A stretch of DNA of 61,486 nt from Pelotomaculum sp. (GCA_018435055.1 JAHDOA010000031.1:1-61486), one strand, 5' to 3'; counted from the first letter of the stretch, positions 26,022 to 34,822 are shown. The notes: a model not told the origin generated them from the sequence alone. Program-made: numbers and translations.

Positions 26022-28661
26022 CTACAGCAGATCGAGAAGACTGTCATCCTCGTTCTTTTGTTTCGCAATCAGTTCCTTCATATATTTATAAGCGGCGTAG
26101 TACTGTTTCTTAAAAACAAACTTATCGTCATTCAACGCGTTTAGTAGATCTTCAAAATCGTCTGTTCTTTGGCGTACTTCCGCAACCATAAACCTGCATA
26201 CATATCCGGCTTCCCCATCTTCAACTTCTTCAATGTCATATTCCTCATGTTTACTATCGAATAATGTCCGCTGCCGATAATGAGGGATTTTCTCAATTTC
26301 GAGTTCTTCATAATAAGGGAGTTTTACGAGGGTAATAGTATCTCTACCAAATCTTTCTCTTCCGTTGAATCCAATTATGTCAAGAACGGCATCCAAAAGA
26401 AAGGAGTGCGATTCAACAACCCTTCGTGGAAAAAGATACTCATCTTCTGATGAATATGTTATTTGCGGGTGCATTTCTTCAAGAAAAGTCCAGTACCCAT
26501 CAGCCTTTTCGCATTTATCGAACAGTGAAGATAAAAACGGAAGGAAAATATACTCCTCCACCTTTTCGGTGGCCATATCATAAAGCATATAGAATGTACG
26601 GTCTCCATACATACGTCTACGGTGTTTCTCGAAGAAATCTCCAAGCTTGGCAATAAATTTATCCTTCTGTTTTGAAAAAAACAGCGCGCAAAAATACTCC
26701 TGGAAAGACCGATGTGTAAAGTGATAGCTGTTGCCTTCGAAATACAATAAACACAAGTTTGAGCATAGGTCTTCAAGGAAATCGCTCGCCGTGGTCTTCT
26801 TATCATTAACCGTTGCCCTTGCATTGAGTGCATTGAAATACCCCGTAAACTCCTCGGCGGTCAATTCAAACTTCTCATCTTTATAAGAGCGAAAGCACAA
26901 CTCGGCAAAATAGTCAGAGAGGGTATCAACAGACAGCCCAGTCTTCAAAGCGCGTTTATACGCACCCTTACTTGCATCATGGCGCTTTGCCAAGACCTCA
27001 AACGCTTCTCGGTAAAAGATATGCATCTTTGACGGCACTTCGGCGTACTGCTCAAAGGTTAAAAGCATAATAGTCAGCAGTAAAGGGTTCTCGGTAAATG
27101 ACCGGTGCGTCCGAAACAGAGTCTTTTCCAAAGCCGCCTGAAACTTTTCTTTTATAGCTGGTTCATCGGGACGAAACTCCAGTCTATTGATTAACTGCAT
27201 GGCCTGCCGCCGGTCAAAAGGCATCAGTCGCAATAAGCTGAAGCGTTCATAAGAAACAAAAGCTTGGAACGGACGCGACGACAGTATGAACATATTATTA
27301 GAATACTTGTCGGTTAACTCCTCTAATTCACGTTCAAACCTCTCTGTTCTCCCTGCAGCTATTTCATCCAGCCCATCAAGCAAAAGCAGGCATGATCCGT
27401 GTGTAAGTAATTGTTCAAATTGATTGGTGGTAATTTCGCTGTCAAACACACTTATTTTAGAGTAAATATAATCGAACAATGAGGTGTCACAGAAATCCTT
27501 TAATGGAATAAAAACAGGAAACAGCTTCAAGTCATCAAAATTCGCTATGGCATTCAGCATAAGATGGCGCATCATCATGGATTTACCGAGTCCACCCGTA
27601 CCGCTGATGATAATAAATCTCGAAATCTTCCGAATTTTATCAACTGTTGCATTTTCTAGAATCGACATATCCATCGAACGCCTTGGCGTTTGGATACCAA
27701 CATCCCTATACCTAATGGTGTTACATACATAGAAACTATAGAAGGGCTTTGGTTCATCACTGTACAATAGTGTCTTAATGGTACTGTACTTTTCTTCGGC
27801 GCTGCGAAGGTATGTATAAACATCCGGCATTTCAAATTTCTCAGCGGTTGCAGCGATCATTTCTTCCACTTCCAGCATTCTGTCCGCTGAATCCACCGAT
27901 CCGACAATAACATCACATACGACCTTTATATTTTGTTTGATGGTTGATCCATCAATGCCCACATAGCGGCCTTGAGCCATTGGATGTTGCCATGTGGAAA
28001 TAGTCCCTGATCCGATACTGTTGTCCTTCCTTTCCGTCACGATAAACTTCCATACGCTCAATAAAAACGCAGGAAGATAGACCTCTGTCATGCATACAAG
28101 CTCTCTCTTATCTACAAGTGTACCGTCTTTGCAAACGGCAAATTGTGTCATAGCAGGAATGCTCTCGTCATCCCTAATTAGTTCAAACAGTCTCTTGACA
28201 AGAAGAACATCGTTCTGTGCCGTTGTTCCAACATCAATGTAATGGTTTATGAATGCTGCCATCTTTGTTAGTTCGCCGGCGTAGTCTGTTTCTAAGCGTG
28301 CCAAGAACGCCGAAATGACCGATTCGTTTTCAAACTTCAAGTCATTCGGCGTATGTTCGGTGCACCTTTTGTAGTTGGTAGTATATGTCCTGAATGTGTT
28401 GCCGGCTGGTCGAATGTAATCCGGCTGCACAATTTTTATAAGCTCAAACAATACGTCCGGTTCCCGGAAGATGTCCGTTGCCCCTTGGGTACGTTCGCGG
28501 CGCGACGCTGTTGGCTTCCTCGACTGCAGAATCAGCGTGAGGAATGTGCCGCCGCAAAGAACTGGGTGTGCCATATTTGTCACGTCTTTTGCCTCCATTG
28601 GTAACTTTTTAACCTTATTAACGCTATTAACCTTATCATTGCTGGACATTAACTCTATCAA
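26022..28661 (-). CDS. NACHT-domain NTPase (bacterial NLR-like)
   Basis: An 879-aa STAND NTPase. The Walker A is GTGGLGKSMMMRH (354-366), the Walker B LLLLDGLDEIAAGR (425-438) and the sensor FILSSRP near 460. The winged-helix end shows NSYHFTHRSFQEYFCALFF, a typical NACHT-protein signature. The N-terminal 300 residues are an uncharacterised, possibly effector, domain; about 200 residues follow the NACHT module. Related bacterial NACHT proteins defend against phage. It lies 134 bp upstream of the BREX operon on the same strand, with a separate promoter for BREX in between. No membrane segment is visible. Confidence 0.9.
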   Translation of the reverse strand: MIELMSSNDKVNSVNKVKKLPMEAKDVTNMAHPVLCGGTFLTLILQSRKPTASRRERTQGATDIFREPDVLFELIKIVQPDYIRPAGNTFRTYTTNYKRCTEHTPNDLKFENESVISAFLARLETDYAGELTKMAAFINHYIDVGTTAQNDVLLVKRLFELIRDDESIPAMTQFAVCKDGTLVDKRELVCMTEVYLPAFLLSVWKFIVTERKDNSIGSGTISTWQHPMAQGRYVGIDGSTIKQNIKVVCDVIVGSVDSADRMLEVEEMIAATAEKFEMPDVYTYLRSAEEKYSTIKTLLYSDEPKPFYSFYVCNTIRYRDVGIQTPRRSMDMSILENATVDKIRKISRFIIISGTGGLGKSMMMRHLMLNAIANFDDLKLFPVFIPLKDFCDTSLFDYIYSKISVFDSEITTNQFEQLLTHGSCLLLLDGLDEIAAGRTERFERELEELTDKYSNNMFILSSRPFQAFVSYERFSLLRLMPFDRRQAMQLINRLEFRPDEPAIKEKFQAALEKTLFRTHRSFTENPLLLTIMLLTFEQYAEVPSKMHIFYREAFEVLAKRHDASKGAYKRALKTGLSVDTLSDYFAELCFRSYKDEKFELTAEEFTGYFNALNARATVNDKKTTASDFLEDLCSNLCLLYFEGNSYHFTHRSFQEYFCALFFSKQKDKFIAKLGDFFEKHRRRMYGDRTFYMLYDMATEKVEEYIFLPFLSSLFDKCEKADGYWTFLEEMHPQITYSSEDEYLFPRRVVESHSFLLDAVLDIIGFNGRERFGRDTITLVKLPYYEELEIEKIPHYRQRTLFDSKHEEYDIEEVEDGEAGYVCRFMVAEVRQRTDDFEDLLNALNDDKFVFKKQYYAAYKYMKELIAKQKNEDDSLLDLL

Positions 28662-28670
28662 GATTTGGAT

Positions 28671-28703
28671 AGCTCCTGTGAGAAATCGCAGGGGCTTTTT
28701 TTT
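28671..28703 (+). terminator. Orphan rho-independent terminator
   Basis: AGCTCCTG at 28671-28678 pairs with CAGGGGCT at 28689-28696, followed by a run of T. It points to the right, but no plus-strand gene precedes it; the NACHT gene runs the other way from 28661. It may be the last trace of a lost plus-strand gene or may shield the prophage from read-through. Confidence 0.6.
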
Positions 28704-28877
28704 GCCTTCAAACTGGTGGTCGTGGCGGGTTCAAAAAGCAATTCATACCAAATCCCACAAAACCATTGTAACGCGCAACATTATGGAAATCAATGCCATA
28801 AGTGTGACCTATTCATTAAGTCATAAAATTTCCTCCCTGCGATTACTCACTCATTTCAGATCACAGGAGGAAATTAT

Positions 28878-29363
28878 ATGCCAATCAATGACAATCAACA
28901 GCCAACCACCAAGCGTTACATCGAAATCGATGGACAGCAAATCCCCGTAACAGAAGAGGTCTACCGAGCGTATAAACGCCCGGCATGGGCTGAACACAAA
29001 CGAAAGGAACGTGAAAAACGTTGCCGCAATGAAAACGGCAACCGCTGCAACAGGGACTGCAGCAAGTGCGGTAAGCAACGGACAGGCGGCGTCCTCTCGC
29101 TGGACAAGTTTACAGAAGAGGGTTTCGATGTTGCCGACACCGTTGACATCGCTGAATTCGTAGCGGACAAGCTGCTCCTGGAAGAACTCTACATAGCCCT
29201 GGAAGAACTCGACCCGGATAACCGCAGAATTATTGAACTCTTCAGCATCGGCAAATCAGAACGGGAAATTGCCAGCGATATCGGCCTGTCTCAGAAAGCC
29301 ATTAATAAAAGGAAGATAAAAATGTTCGCCCAGCTGCGGGAGCGTCTCAAAGACTTTATCTGA
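28878..29363 (+). CDS. Sigma-70 region 4-like phage regulator
   Basis: A 161-aa protein whose C-terminal third is a sigma region 4 type helix-turn-helix (LEELDPDNRRIIELFSIG, then EREIASDIGLSQKAINKRK). The N-terminal part has a basic stretch with four cysteines at about residues 49-65 that could bind zinc. ATG with AGGAGGAAA upstream. Such genes open the early region in many Firmicutes phages and probably direct host polymerase to phage promoters. It is the first prophage gene, divergent from the NACHT gene. Confidence 0.75.
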   Translation: MPINDNQQPTTKRYIEIDGQQIPVTEEVYRAYKRPAWAEHKRKEREKRCRNENGNRCNRDCSKCGKQRTGGVLSLDKFTEEGFDVADTVDIAEFVADKLLLEELYIALEELDPDNRRIIELFSIGKSEREIASDIGLSQKAINKRKIKMFAQLRERLKDFI

Positions 29364-29436
29364 TCATACAATCACGCCCTCTGGTGTCCTACGTATATCA
29401 GAGGGCATCACCAACAAAGAAAATTTCTAAAACAAG

Positions 29437-29505
29437 TACTCAACTTTCCAACTTCTGTCCTGTGGATGGTGAGGGAAGAAAAGCAGCCCTCGGAACGGAG
29501 GTTCA
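29437..29505 (+). promoter_or_regulatory. Conserved leader element, copy A
   Basis: An untranslated leader just before a small phage gene. It contains CTGTCC, GGATGGTGAGGG, then GCCCTC (a GAGGG/CCCTC stem) and ends in the GGAGG ribosome site. The same order of blocks with a different loop occurs at 55288-55362 before another small gene. Upstream, at 29376-29406, another hairpin (GCCCTCTG/CAGAGGGC) follows the sigma-like gene. The stem near the ribosome site suggests control of translation. No known RNA family was recognised. Confidence 0.5.
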
Positions 29506-29508
29506 AAA

Positions 29509-29691
29509 ATGGAGACACAAGCAAAACAAACCGACACCGAAATCCGGGACAGCGAGATTGACGAGGAATTGGCGGATGTCCTCACGGCAATCAGTGTGGT
29601 ATCAAAACGCCTTGCCCGGAAGCTAACCGCGCTTTCACGGCAGGACAGAAAAAAGACGGAAGGAGGAAACCCGGATGAGCAAGATGAGTGA
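29509..29691 (+). CDS. Small acidic phage protein (60 aa)
   Basis: A 60-residue charged, helical protein (EIRDSEIDEELADVLTAIS, then KRLARKLTALSRQDRK) with no recognised domain. GGAGG lies 9 bases before the ATG, at the end of the conserved leader. Its stop overlaps the next start region (29675). Function unknown; small genes of this type sit before DUF2800 in related prophages. Confidence 0.6.
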   Translation: METQAKQTDTEIRDSEIDEELADVLTAISVVSKRLARKLTALSRQDRKKTEGGNPDEQDE

Positions 29692-30007
29692 ACTTTCTCT
29701 TGTGGTTACTGAGCTAAAGCGCTGCGGCGAAGCGCTTATCAGCATATCGGAGTCGCTTGCTGACTTGTTTAGCGGTAACTGTGATGCCCATACTGCGGAT
29801 CAGCCGAAAGCGGAAGTCCCTACGCCGGATGAAAAGCCCATCACCCTTGAGGTGGTCAGAGCCGTTCTCGCAGAAAAGAGCCGGTCCGGTCATACCGCCG
29901 AGGTGCGTGCACTACTGGAAAAGCACGGCGCCGCGAAGCTATCGGAAATCGATCCTGTGGAATATCCGGCACTACTTGCGGAAGCTGAGGTGCTGGGGAA
30001 TGGGTAA
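29675..30007 (+). CDS. Hypothetical phage protein (110 aa)
   Basis: A 110-aa acidic protein. A helical N-terminus (ELSLVVTELKRCGEALISIS) is followed by a Pro-rich linker and a compact C-terminal helical repeat (LEVVRAVLAEKSRSGHTAEV, then LLEKHGAAKLSEIDP). This C-terminal pattern recurs in proteins placed just before DUF2800 in Clostridia prophages. The start has GGAGGAAAC upstream. It overlaps DUF2800 by 8 bases. Role unknown; a part in recombination or replication is likely from context. Confidence 0.65.
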   Translation: MSKMSELSLVVTELKRCGEALISISESLADLFSGNCDAHTADQPKAEVPTPDEKPITLEVVRAVLAEKSRSGHTAEVRALLEKHGAAKLSEIDPVEYPALLAEAEVLGNG

Positions 30008-31133
30008 ACACGCTCTCCTTTCGGCTTCCTCCTCTCACAGGTGGCTGAATTGTCCTCCTTCCGCCAGGCTATGCGAAAGTTATCAGGACAAGATCAGCGA
30101 CTATGCCGCTGAAGGAACGGCCGCCCATATGCTCTGTGAGTACAGGCTGAAGGTCGCACTCGGTATCCGTGCCAAAGACCCTATCGCTGACCTTTCCTTC
30201 TACAACGCGGAGATGGAGGACTGCGCTAACGGCTATGCCGCCTATATCCTCGAACTGGTTGAAACGGCCAAACAAAGCTGTGTCGACCCAGTTGTCCTCA
30301 TCGAACAGCGGCTCGACTTTTCCAAATACGTTGAGGGCGGCTTCGGTACCGGCGACTGTTTGGTTATCGCGGACGGAATGCTCCACATCGTGGATTACAA
30401 ACACGGGCAAGGAGTGCTGGTAGAAGCGGAGGATAACCCGCAAATGAAGCTGTATGCACTGGGAGCCTTGGAGATCTTCGATGGGATCTACGACATCGAT
30501 ACGGTTTCCATGACCATTTACCAACCCAGGCGCGATAACGTATCCACTCATACGGTATTGAAGGAATCCTTGTACCAATGGGCTGAGGAAGTTCTGAAAC
30601 CAACTGCCGAACTCGCTTACTCTGGTGACGGCGAATTTAACTGCGGCGAATGGTGTATGTTCTGCAGGGCTAAAGCTGAATGTCGTGAACGGGCCAAAGC
30701 GAACATGGCTATTGCCGTCTATGACTTTCAAGAACCTGCTCTGCTTGGGATTGACGAAATTGCCTCAATACTCGCAAAGATTGATGGACTTGTGAGCTGG
30801 GCGGGAGATGTCAAAGAGTTTGCACTACAGCAGGCATTAAAGGGTGTGAAGTTCGATGGGTTCAAAGTTGTAGAAGGCCGCTCCACCCGGAAGTACACCA
30901 GTGAATCAGATGTAGCTAATGCGGTCATCATGGCTGGTTATAACCCTTATGAACAATGCATTCTCGGAGTTACGGCCTTAGAGAAACTACTAGGCAAAAA
31001 GAAATTTGCTGAATTGCTTGGCAGACTTATTGAGAAACCGCCAGGCAAACCAACGCTTGTACCGGAAAGCGATAAACGCCCGGCATTAGCAATCACCTCT
31101 GCGGCTGATGATTTCAAGGAGGCTACTGAATGA
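30000..31133 (+). CDS. DUF2800, Cas4/RecB-like nuclease family
   Basis: A 377-aa protein starting MGKHALLSASSSHRWLNCPP. DUF2800 belongs to the PD-(D/E)XK nuclease superfamily: the metal-binding core shows in GTGDCLVIADGMLHIVDYKH (Asp and the DYK motif). A Cas4-like cysteine cluster follows in NCGEWCMFCRAKAEC. It probably acts as an exonuclease in phage recombination, next to the DUF2815 single-strand binding protein. The open frame reaches back to 29757, but the ATG at 30000 matches the family start and overlaps the previous gene. Confidence 0.88.
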   Translation: MGKHALLSASSSHRWLNCPPSARLCESYQDKISDYAAEGTAAHMLCEYRLKVALGIRAKDPIADLSFYNAEMEDCANGYAAYILELVETAKQSCVDPVVLIEQRLDFSKYVEGGFGTGDCLVIADGMLHIVDYKHGQGVLVEAEDNPQMKLYALGALEIFDGIYDIDTVSMTIYQPRRDNVSTHTVLKESLYQWAEEVLKPTAELAYSGDGEFNCGEWCMFCRAKAECRERAKANMAIAVYDFQEPALLGIDEIASILAKIDGLVSWAGDVKEFALQQALKGVKFDGFKVVEGRSTRKYTSESDVANAVIMAGYNPYEQCILGVTALEKLLGKKKFAELLGRLIEKPPGKPTLVPESDKRPALAITSAADDFKEATE

Positions 31134-31478
31134 AGCTGATACGGTTAACACAAGGCTATGAGGCCATTGTGGATGATGCGGACTATCCCGCTCTTCAAGT
31201 ATACAGACGGAAACGGTCTTGATAACAGGCGCTTCAATCTGCGTTTGGTATCCAGTAGCCAGAGTCATTTCAATCAACGAAAGCAGCAGAGGCAGACTAG
31301 CTCGCAGTACAAGGGTGTTTATTGGCACCAAAGAGACAAAGTCTGGATGGCTCGTATTCAGGCATTTGGGTCTTACCATTACATCGGCAGTTTTAGTAGC
31401 GAACAAGAAGCAGCTCTCGCTTACAACAATGCAGCCATTAAATTTCATGGCGAATATGCCAAATTAAATCAACTTTAG
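31130..31478 (+). pseudogene. HNH/AP2-type endonuclease pseudogene
   Basis: ATG at 31130 overlaps the DUF2800 stop and begins MKLIRLTQGYEAIVDDADY, the usual start of HNH-AP2 homing proteins, but it stops at 31222. A second frame from about 31190 continues with GNGLDNRRFNLRLVSSSQ and the AP2-like DNA-binding part (SSQYKGVYWHQRDKVWMARI, then EAALAYNNAAIKFHGEYAKL). The HNH core between them is deleted and the frame is shifted. It is a free-standing homing gene that invaded between DUF2800 and DUF2815 and then decayed. Confidence 0.75.
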
Positions 31479-31490
31479 GAGGAAAATCTT

Positions 31491-32069
31491 ATGTCAAATA
31501 ACACAAACAAAGTCAATACCAACCCTATGAAGGTTATCACCGGACCCGATACCCGCTGGTCTTATGCCAACGTCTGGGAGGCTAAATCCATTAACGGAGG
31601 TACTCCAAAGTTTTCAGTGTCGCTCATCATCCCCAAGTCCGACACCCGCACCATTGCAAAAATCAAAGCCGCGATTGAAGCCGCCTACCGCGAAGGTGAA
31701 GCCAAGCTGAAAGGCAACGGCAAAGCCGTGCCTCCCCTTTCCGCTATCAAGACACCGCTGCGTGACGGCGATACCGAACGGCCTGATGATCCCGCCTATG
31801 CCAATTCATATTTCATTAACGCCAACTCGTCAACCGCGCCGGGCATCGTTGATGCCGACCGCCAGCCCATCCTTGAGCGTTCCGAGGTTTACAGCGGAGT
31901 CTACGGCAGAGCGAGTATCAACTTCTTTGCCTTCAACAGCAACGGAAACCGGGGAATTGCCTGCGGACTCAATAATCTGCAGAAAATTCGTGATGGCGAA
32001 CCACTCGGCGGCAAATCCAGGGCTGAGGACGATTTCGCTACCGACGTCGACGAGGACTTCCTGTCGTGA
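31491..32069 (+). CDS. DUF2815, single-stranded-DNA-binding-like protein
   Basis: A 192-aa DUF2815 protein with a beta-rich core (VITGPDTRWSYANVWEAKS, then SVYGRASINFFAF-like strands) and an acidic tail (EDDFATDVDEDFLS), as in phage gp2.5-like single-strand binding proteins. ATG with AGGAGGAAA upstream. It overlaps the polymerase start by 4 bases. DUF2800, DUF2815 and the polymerase form the replication-recombination block of this phage type. Confidence 0.85.
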   Translation: MSNNTNKVNTNPMKVITGPDTRWSYANVWEAKSINGGTPKFSVSLIIPKSDTRTIAKIKAAIEAAYREGEAKLKGNGKAVPPLSAIKTPLRDGDTERPDDPAYANSYFINANSSTAPGIVDADRQPILERSEVYSGVYGRASINFFAFNSNGNRGIACGLNNLQKIRDGEPLGGKSRAEDDFATDVDEDFLS

Positions 32070-34819
32070 GGATAGGGCAAATAACCGCAGAGGGGGCAAA
32101 GGCCGCTCCCTCTGCGTCCATAAAGCAAATATCCGTGGATTTGGAAACCTTCTCGTCAGTGGATTTGGCAAAATCGGGCATTTACCGCTACTGCGAGGCG
32201 CCGGATTTTGAAATCCTCCTGTTTGGATACAGCGTTGACGGAGGCGCTGTTCAGGTTGTGGACTTTACGGCGGGAGAACAGCTCCCGCCTGAGGTCCTTA
32301 CCGCACTGATAGACGATACGGTTTTTAAATGGGCTTTCAACGCTCAGTTTGAACGCATCTGCTTGTCAAAGTGGTTAGGTTTACCCGTAGGTCAATATCT
32401 TGATCCAAAATCCTGGCGCTGCACGATGGTGTGGTCGGCATACATGGGGCTGCCCCTCTCCCTGGAGGGAGCTGGCGCTGTTTTAGGCTTAGAAAGACAG
32501 AAACTCACCGAGGGCAAGGATCTTATCCGTTATTTCTGCCAGCCCTGCAAGCCCACCTCTGCCAACGGCGGGAGAATCCGCAATCTGCCGGAGCATGCCC
32601 CGTACAAATGGGAGCGATTTAAGGCCTACAACCGGCGCGATGTGGAAGCAGAAATGGCCATACAAGCCAAACTGGCCAAATTCCCCGTGCCGGAGGTAGT
32701 TTGGGAGGAATACTGCTTGGACCAGAGGATTAACGACCGTGGTGTGGCTCTGGACATGGATTTTGTCAGGAAGGCAATCCGCTTTGATGAACATTCCCGC
32801 TCTGAGCTTATGCGCCTGATGCAGGAACTGACCGAACTTGAGAACCCCAATTCGGTGATGCAGATGAAAAATTGGCTTTCCAGCCAGGGGCTTGAGACCG
32901 ATACGCTGGGCAAAAAAGCGGTAGATGCGCTTTTGAAGGAGGCTCCGCCGGAACTTAAGGAGGTTCTTAGGCTCCGCCAGCAGCTGGCCAAATCGTCGGT
33001 CAGGAAATATACGGCTATGGAAAATGTCGTCTGCGTCGACGGGCGCGCCCGGGGGATGTTCCGATTCTACGGGGCTAATCGAACTGGGCGATGGGCCGGC
33101 AGGTTAATCCAGCTTCACAACCTAGTCCAGACGCACATTAGTGATTTGGCAGAGGCAAGAAGCTTGGTGCGCTGCGGTAACCTGGCGGCTTTGGAAATGC
33201 TCTATCCCTCCATCCCGGAGGTATTGTCCGAACTTATCCGCACCGCTTTTGTGCCGAAGGCGGAATGCAAGTTCATCGTGGCCGACTTCGCCTCCATCGA
33301 GAGGGTTGTACTGGCCTGGCTCGCGGGTGAGAAGTGGGTGCTTGAGGCATACGGAGCAAGGAAAGATTTGTATATTGCTACCGCAAGCAAAATGTTCCGC
33401 GTACCGGCGGAGCAAATCAATAAAAAGAGCCCGCTCAGGCAAAAAGGAAAGGTTGCAGATTTGGCCTGTATCGCCGAAGGGCAGCTTGTATTGACGGATA
33501 AAGGCCTGGTACCCATTGAAGATGTAACGGTTTCTCATCTCGTTTGGGATGGAGAAAGCTGGGTAGCCCACGACGGCGTGGTGTTTCGCGGGAAAGAAGA
33601 GGTGATTGAATATGAGGGACTCCGGGCAACAGCAGACCACCTTGTCTGGATTGAAGGGCAATCGTGGCCGGTTCGATTTGGAGATGCCGCCTCCAGCGGC
33701 GCACATCTCATACAAACCGGAGATGGTCGGAGAGCAATACGGCTGGGTGAAAATTATCAGTCCAGAGAAAAGATGGAGCAAGAAATGGAACCATTGTTAT
33801 GTGCTAACGCAGTGTACCGGTTGTGGAAACATCCAGTGGCAGGACTTATACAACCTGAGAAGCGGCAAATCAAAAGGGTGCCAGAGCTGCTCTCAGCCGA
33901 GGCAGATACCAGTTTGGCTCGACAGGAGACTCACAGTTGCAAAGCAGCGTTGCGAGAACCCAAACGATGGAGGTTATCACAACTATGGAGCAAGAGGGAT
34001 AAAATTTGCCTTCTCGAGTGTGACAGAGGCCGGGGTCTACCTGATAAAAACCTATGGTCTTCCAAGCCGGGAAATGGAAATCGATCGAATCAACAACGAT
34101 ATGGATTATGCACCTGGAAATCTTCAGTTTGTAACGCATGCCGAGAACAACAGGAACAAGAGGTGTACGGTTTTAAGCCATTTTTCCCAAGAGTACTGGC
34201 CTTATGCAAGAAGTGTGGTAACAAGAAAGTTGTCCCTGGGCTTAACCAGAGACGAAATTATCCAGGATGCAGAGAGGGCCGTGTTCGAAAAGCGAAAGAA
34301 CTGGAGAATAATCAGTGCCAGGCTCGACTTTATGACATAAGAAATGCCGGACAACATCATCGTTTTACCGTATCGGGCAAACTTGTCCACAACTGCGGAT
34401 ATGGCGGCTCGGTCGGCGCTTTAACCGCTATGGGGGCTCTGGACATGGGGCTAACTGAGGACGAGCTAAAGCCCCTGGTTGATGCCTGGCGAAAGGCTAA
34501 CCCTAACATCGTGAAGCTCTGGTGGGACGTTGACCGGGCTGCGTTAAAACCGACCATGAAGCCCGTCCCGCTGCTAGCCTACCCGATACTCAATTCCAGC
34601 ATGACGGGCTGCATTGTTCTTGACCCCTTCGGTGGTTCGGGCAGCACCTTAATCGCCTGCGAGCAGACCGGTCGGATTTGTTACACGGTAGAACTGGACG
34701 AGAAGTTCTGCGACGTTATTGTAAAACGCTACATCGAGTCAAAAGCTTCTGACGCTGAGGTTTTCCTTATGCGCGACGGCCAGAAAATACCCTTTGAGAG
34801 TGCCCAAAAACTGGTGTAA
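32066..34819 (+). CDS. Phage family A DNA polymerase with intein, fused to a DNA methyltransferase end
   Basis: A 917-aa reading frame. Residues about 25-240 are a 3'-5' exonuclease (VDLETFSSVDL; FNAQFERIC; YNRRDVEAEM). The polymerase follows with motif A (VADFASIERVVLAWLAGE) and motif B (KGKVADLA ... CGYGGSVGAL), which an intein interrupts. After WWDVDRAAL (about 34545) the polymerase breaks off before motif C. The frame runs straight into the end of a DNA methyltransferase (PTMKPVPLLAYPILNSS, VLDPFGGSGSTLIACEQTGR). The missing palm motif means no polymerase activity, and the missing NPPY-type motif means no methylation. The likely cause is one in-frame deletion that removed the genes normally between them. 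Confidence 0.85.
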   Translation: MRIGQITAEGAKAAPSASIKQISVDLETFSSVDLAKSGIYRYCEAPDFEILLFGYSVDGGAVQVVDFTAGEQLPPEVLTALIDDTVFKWAFNAQFERICLSKWLGLPVGQYLDPKSWRCTMVWSAYMGLPLSLEGAGAVLGLERQKLTEGKDLIRYFCQPCKPTSANGGRIRNLPEHAPYKWERFKAYNRRDVEAEMAIQAKLAKFPVPEVVWEEYCLDQRINDRGVALDMDFVRKAIRFDEHSRSELMRLMQELTELENPNSVMQMKNWLSSQGLETDTLGKKAVDALLKEAPPELKEVLRLRQQLAKSSVRKYTAMENVVCVDGRARGMFRFYGANRTGRWAGRLIQLHNLVQTHISDLAEARSLVRCGNLAALEMLYPSIPEVLSELIRTAFVPKAECKFIVADFASIERVVLAWLAGEKWVLEAYGARKDLYIATASKMFRVPAEQINKKSPLRQKGKVADLACIAEGQLVLTDKGLVPIEDVTVSHLVWDGESWVAHDGVVFRGKEEVIEYEGLRATADHLVWIEGQSWPVRFGDAASSGAHLIQTGDGRRAIRLGENYQSREKMEQEMEPLLCANAVYRLWKHPVAGLIQPEKRQIKRVPELLSAEADTSLARQETHSCKAALREPKRWRLSQLWSKRDKICLLECDRGRGLPDKNLWSSKPGNGNRSNQQRYGLCTWKSSVCNACREQQEQEVYGFKPFFPRVLALCKKCGNKKVVPGLNQRRNYPGCREGRVRKAKELENNQCQARLYDIRNAGQHHRFTVSGKLVHNCGYGGSVGALTAMGALDMGLTEDELKPLVDAWRKANPNIVKLWWDVDRAALKPTMKPVPLLAYPILNSSMTGCIVLDPFGGSGSTLIACEQTGRICYTVELDEKFCDVIVKRYIESKASDAEVFLMRDGQKIPFESAQKLV
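33467..34393 (+). other. Intein in polymerase motif B (309 codons)
   Basis: Starts at Cys (TGT at 33467) in block A CIAEGQLVLTDKGLVPIEDV, with block B GLRATADHLVWIE. It ends with block F ARLYDIRNAGQHHRFTV and block G VSGKLVHN, followed by the +1 Cys of the extein (34394). All splicing residues are present: Cys1, the T-x-x-H of block B, the His-Asn end and Cys+1. Between blocks B and F, the intein frame reads through about 210 codons with no resemblance to any endonuclease; an HNH gene in another frame occupies this stretch. Insertion in motif B, a conserved active-site helix, is typical for inteins. Confidence 0.9.
33612..34340 (+). CDS. HNH homing endonuclease in an alternative frame inside the intein
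   Basis: A 242-aa frame offset from the polymerase frame and lying wholly within the intein. It has a zinc-ribbon pair (CTGCGN and CQSC) and an HNH-type core (RCENPNDGGYHNYGARGIKF, then MEIDRINNDMDYAPGNLQF and HAENNRNKR), as in phage HNH proteins. The ATG at 33612 has AAGAGGTGA just upstream, so it can be translated independently. It ends at 34340, just inside intein block F. The similarity starts near residue 38 (GEQYGWVKIISPEKRW), where the intein frame loses its own meaning. It probably cuts the intein-less polymerase gene. A sequencing frameshift would have to occur twice to explain this. Confidence 0.8.
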   Translation: MRDSGQQQTTLSGLKGNRGRFDLEMPPPAAHISYKPEMVGEQYGWVKIISPEKRWSKKWNHCYVLTQCTGCGNIQWQDLYNLRSGKSKGCQSCSQPRQIPVWLDRRLTVAKQRCENPNDGGYHNYGARGIKFAFSSVTEAGVYLIKTYGLPSREMEIDRINNDMDYAPGNLQFVTHAENNRNKRCTVLSHFSQEYWPYARSVVTRKLSLGLTRDEIIQDAERAVFEKRKNWRIISARLDFMT

Positions 34820-34822
34820 AGG

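Noticed and set aside
33870-34139. Further reverse-strand frame within the intein
   Set aside because: It has no domain and no ribosome site. Only the forward HNH frame shows a family signature.
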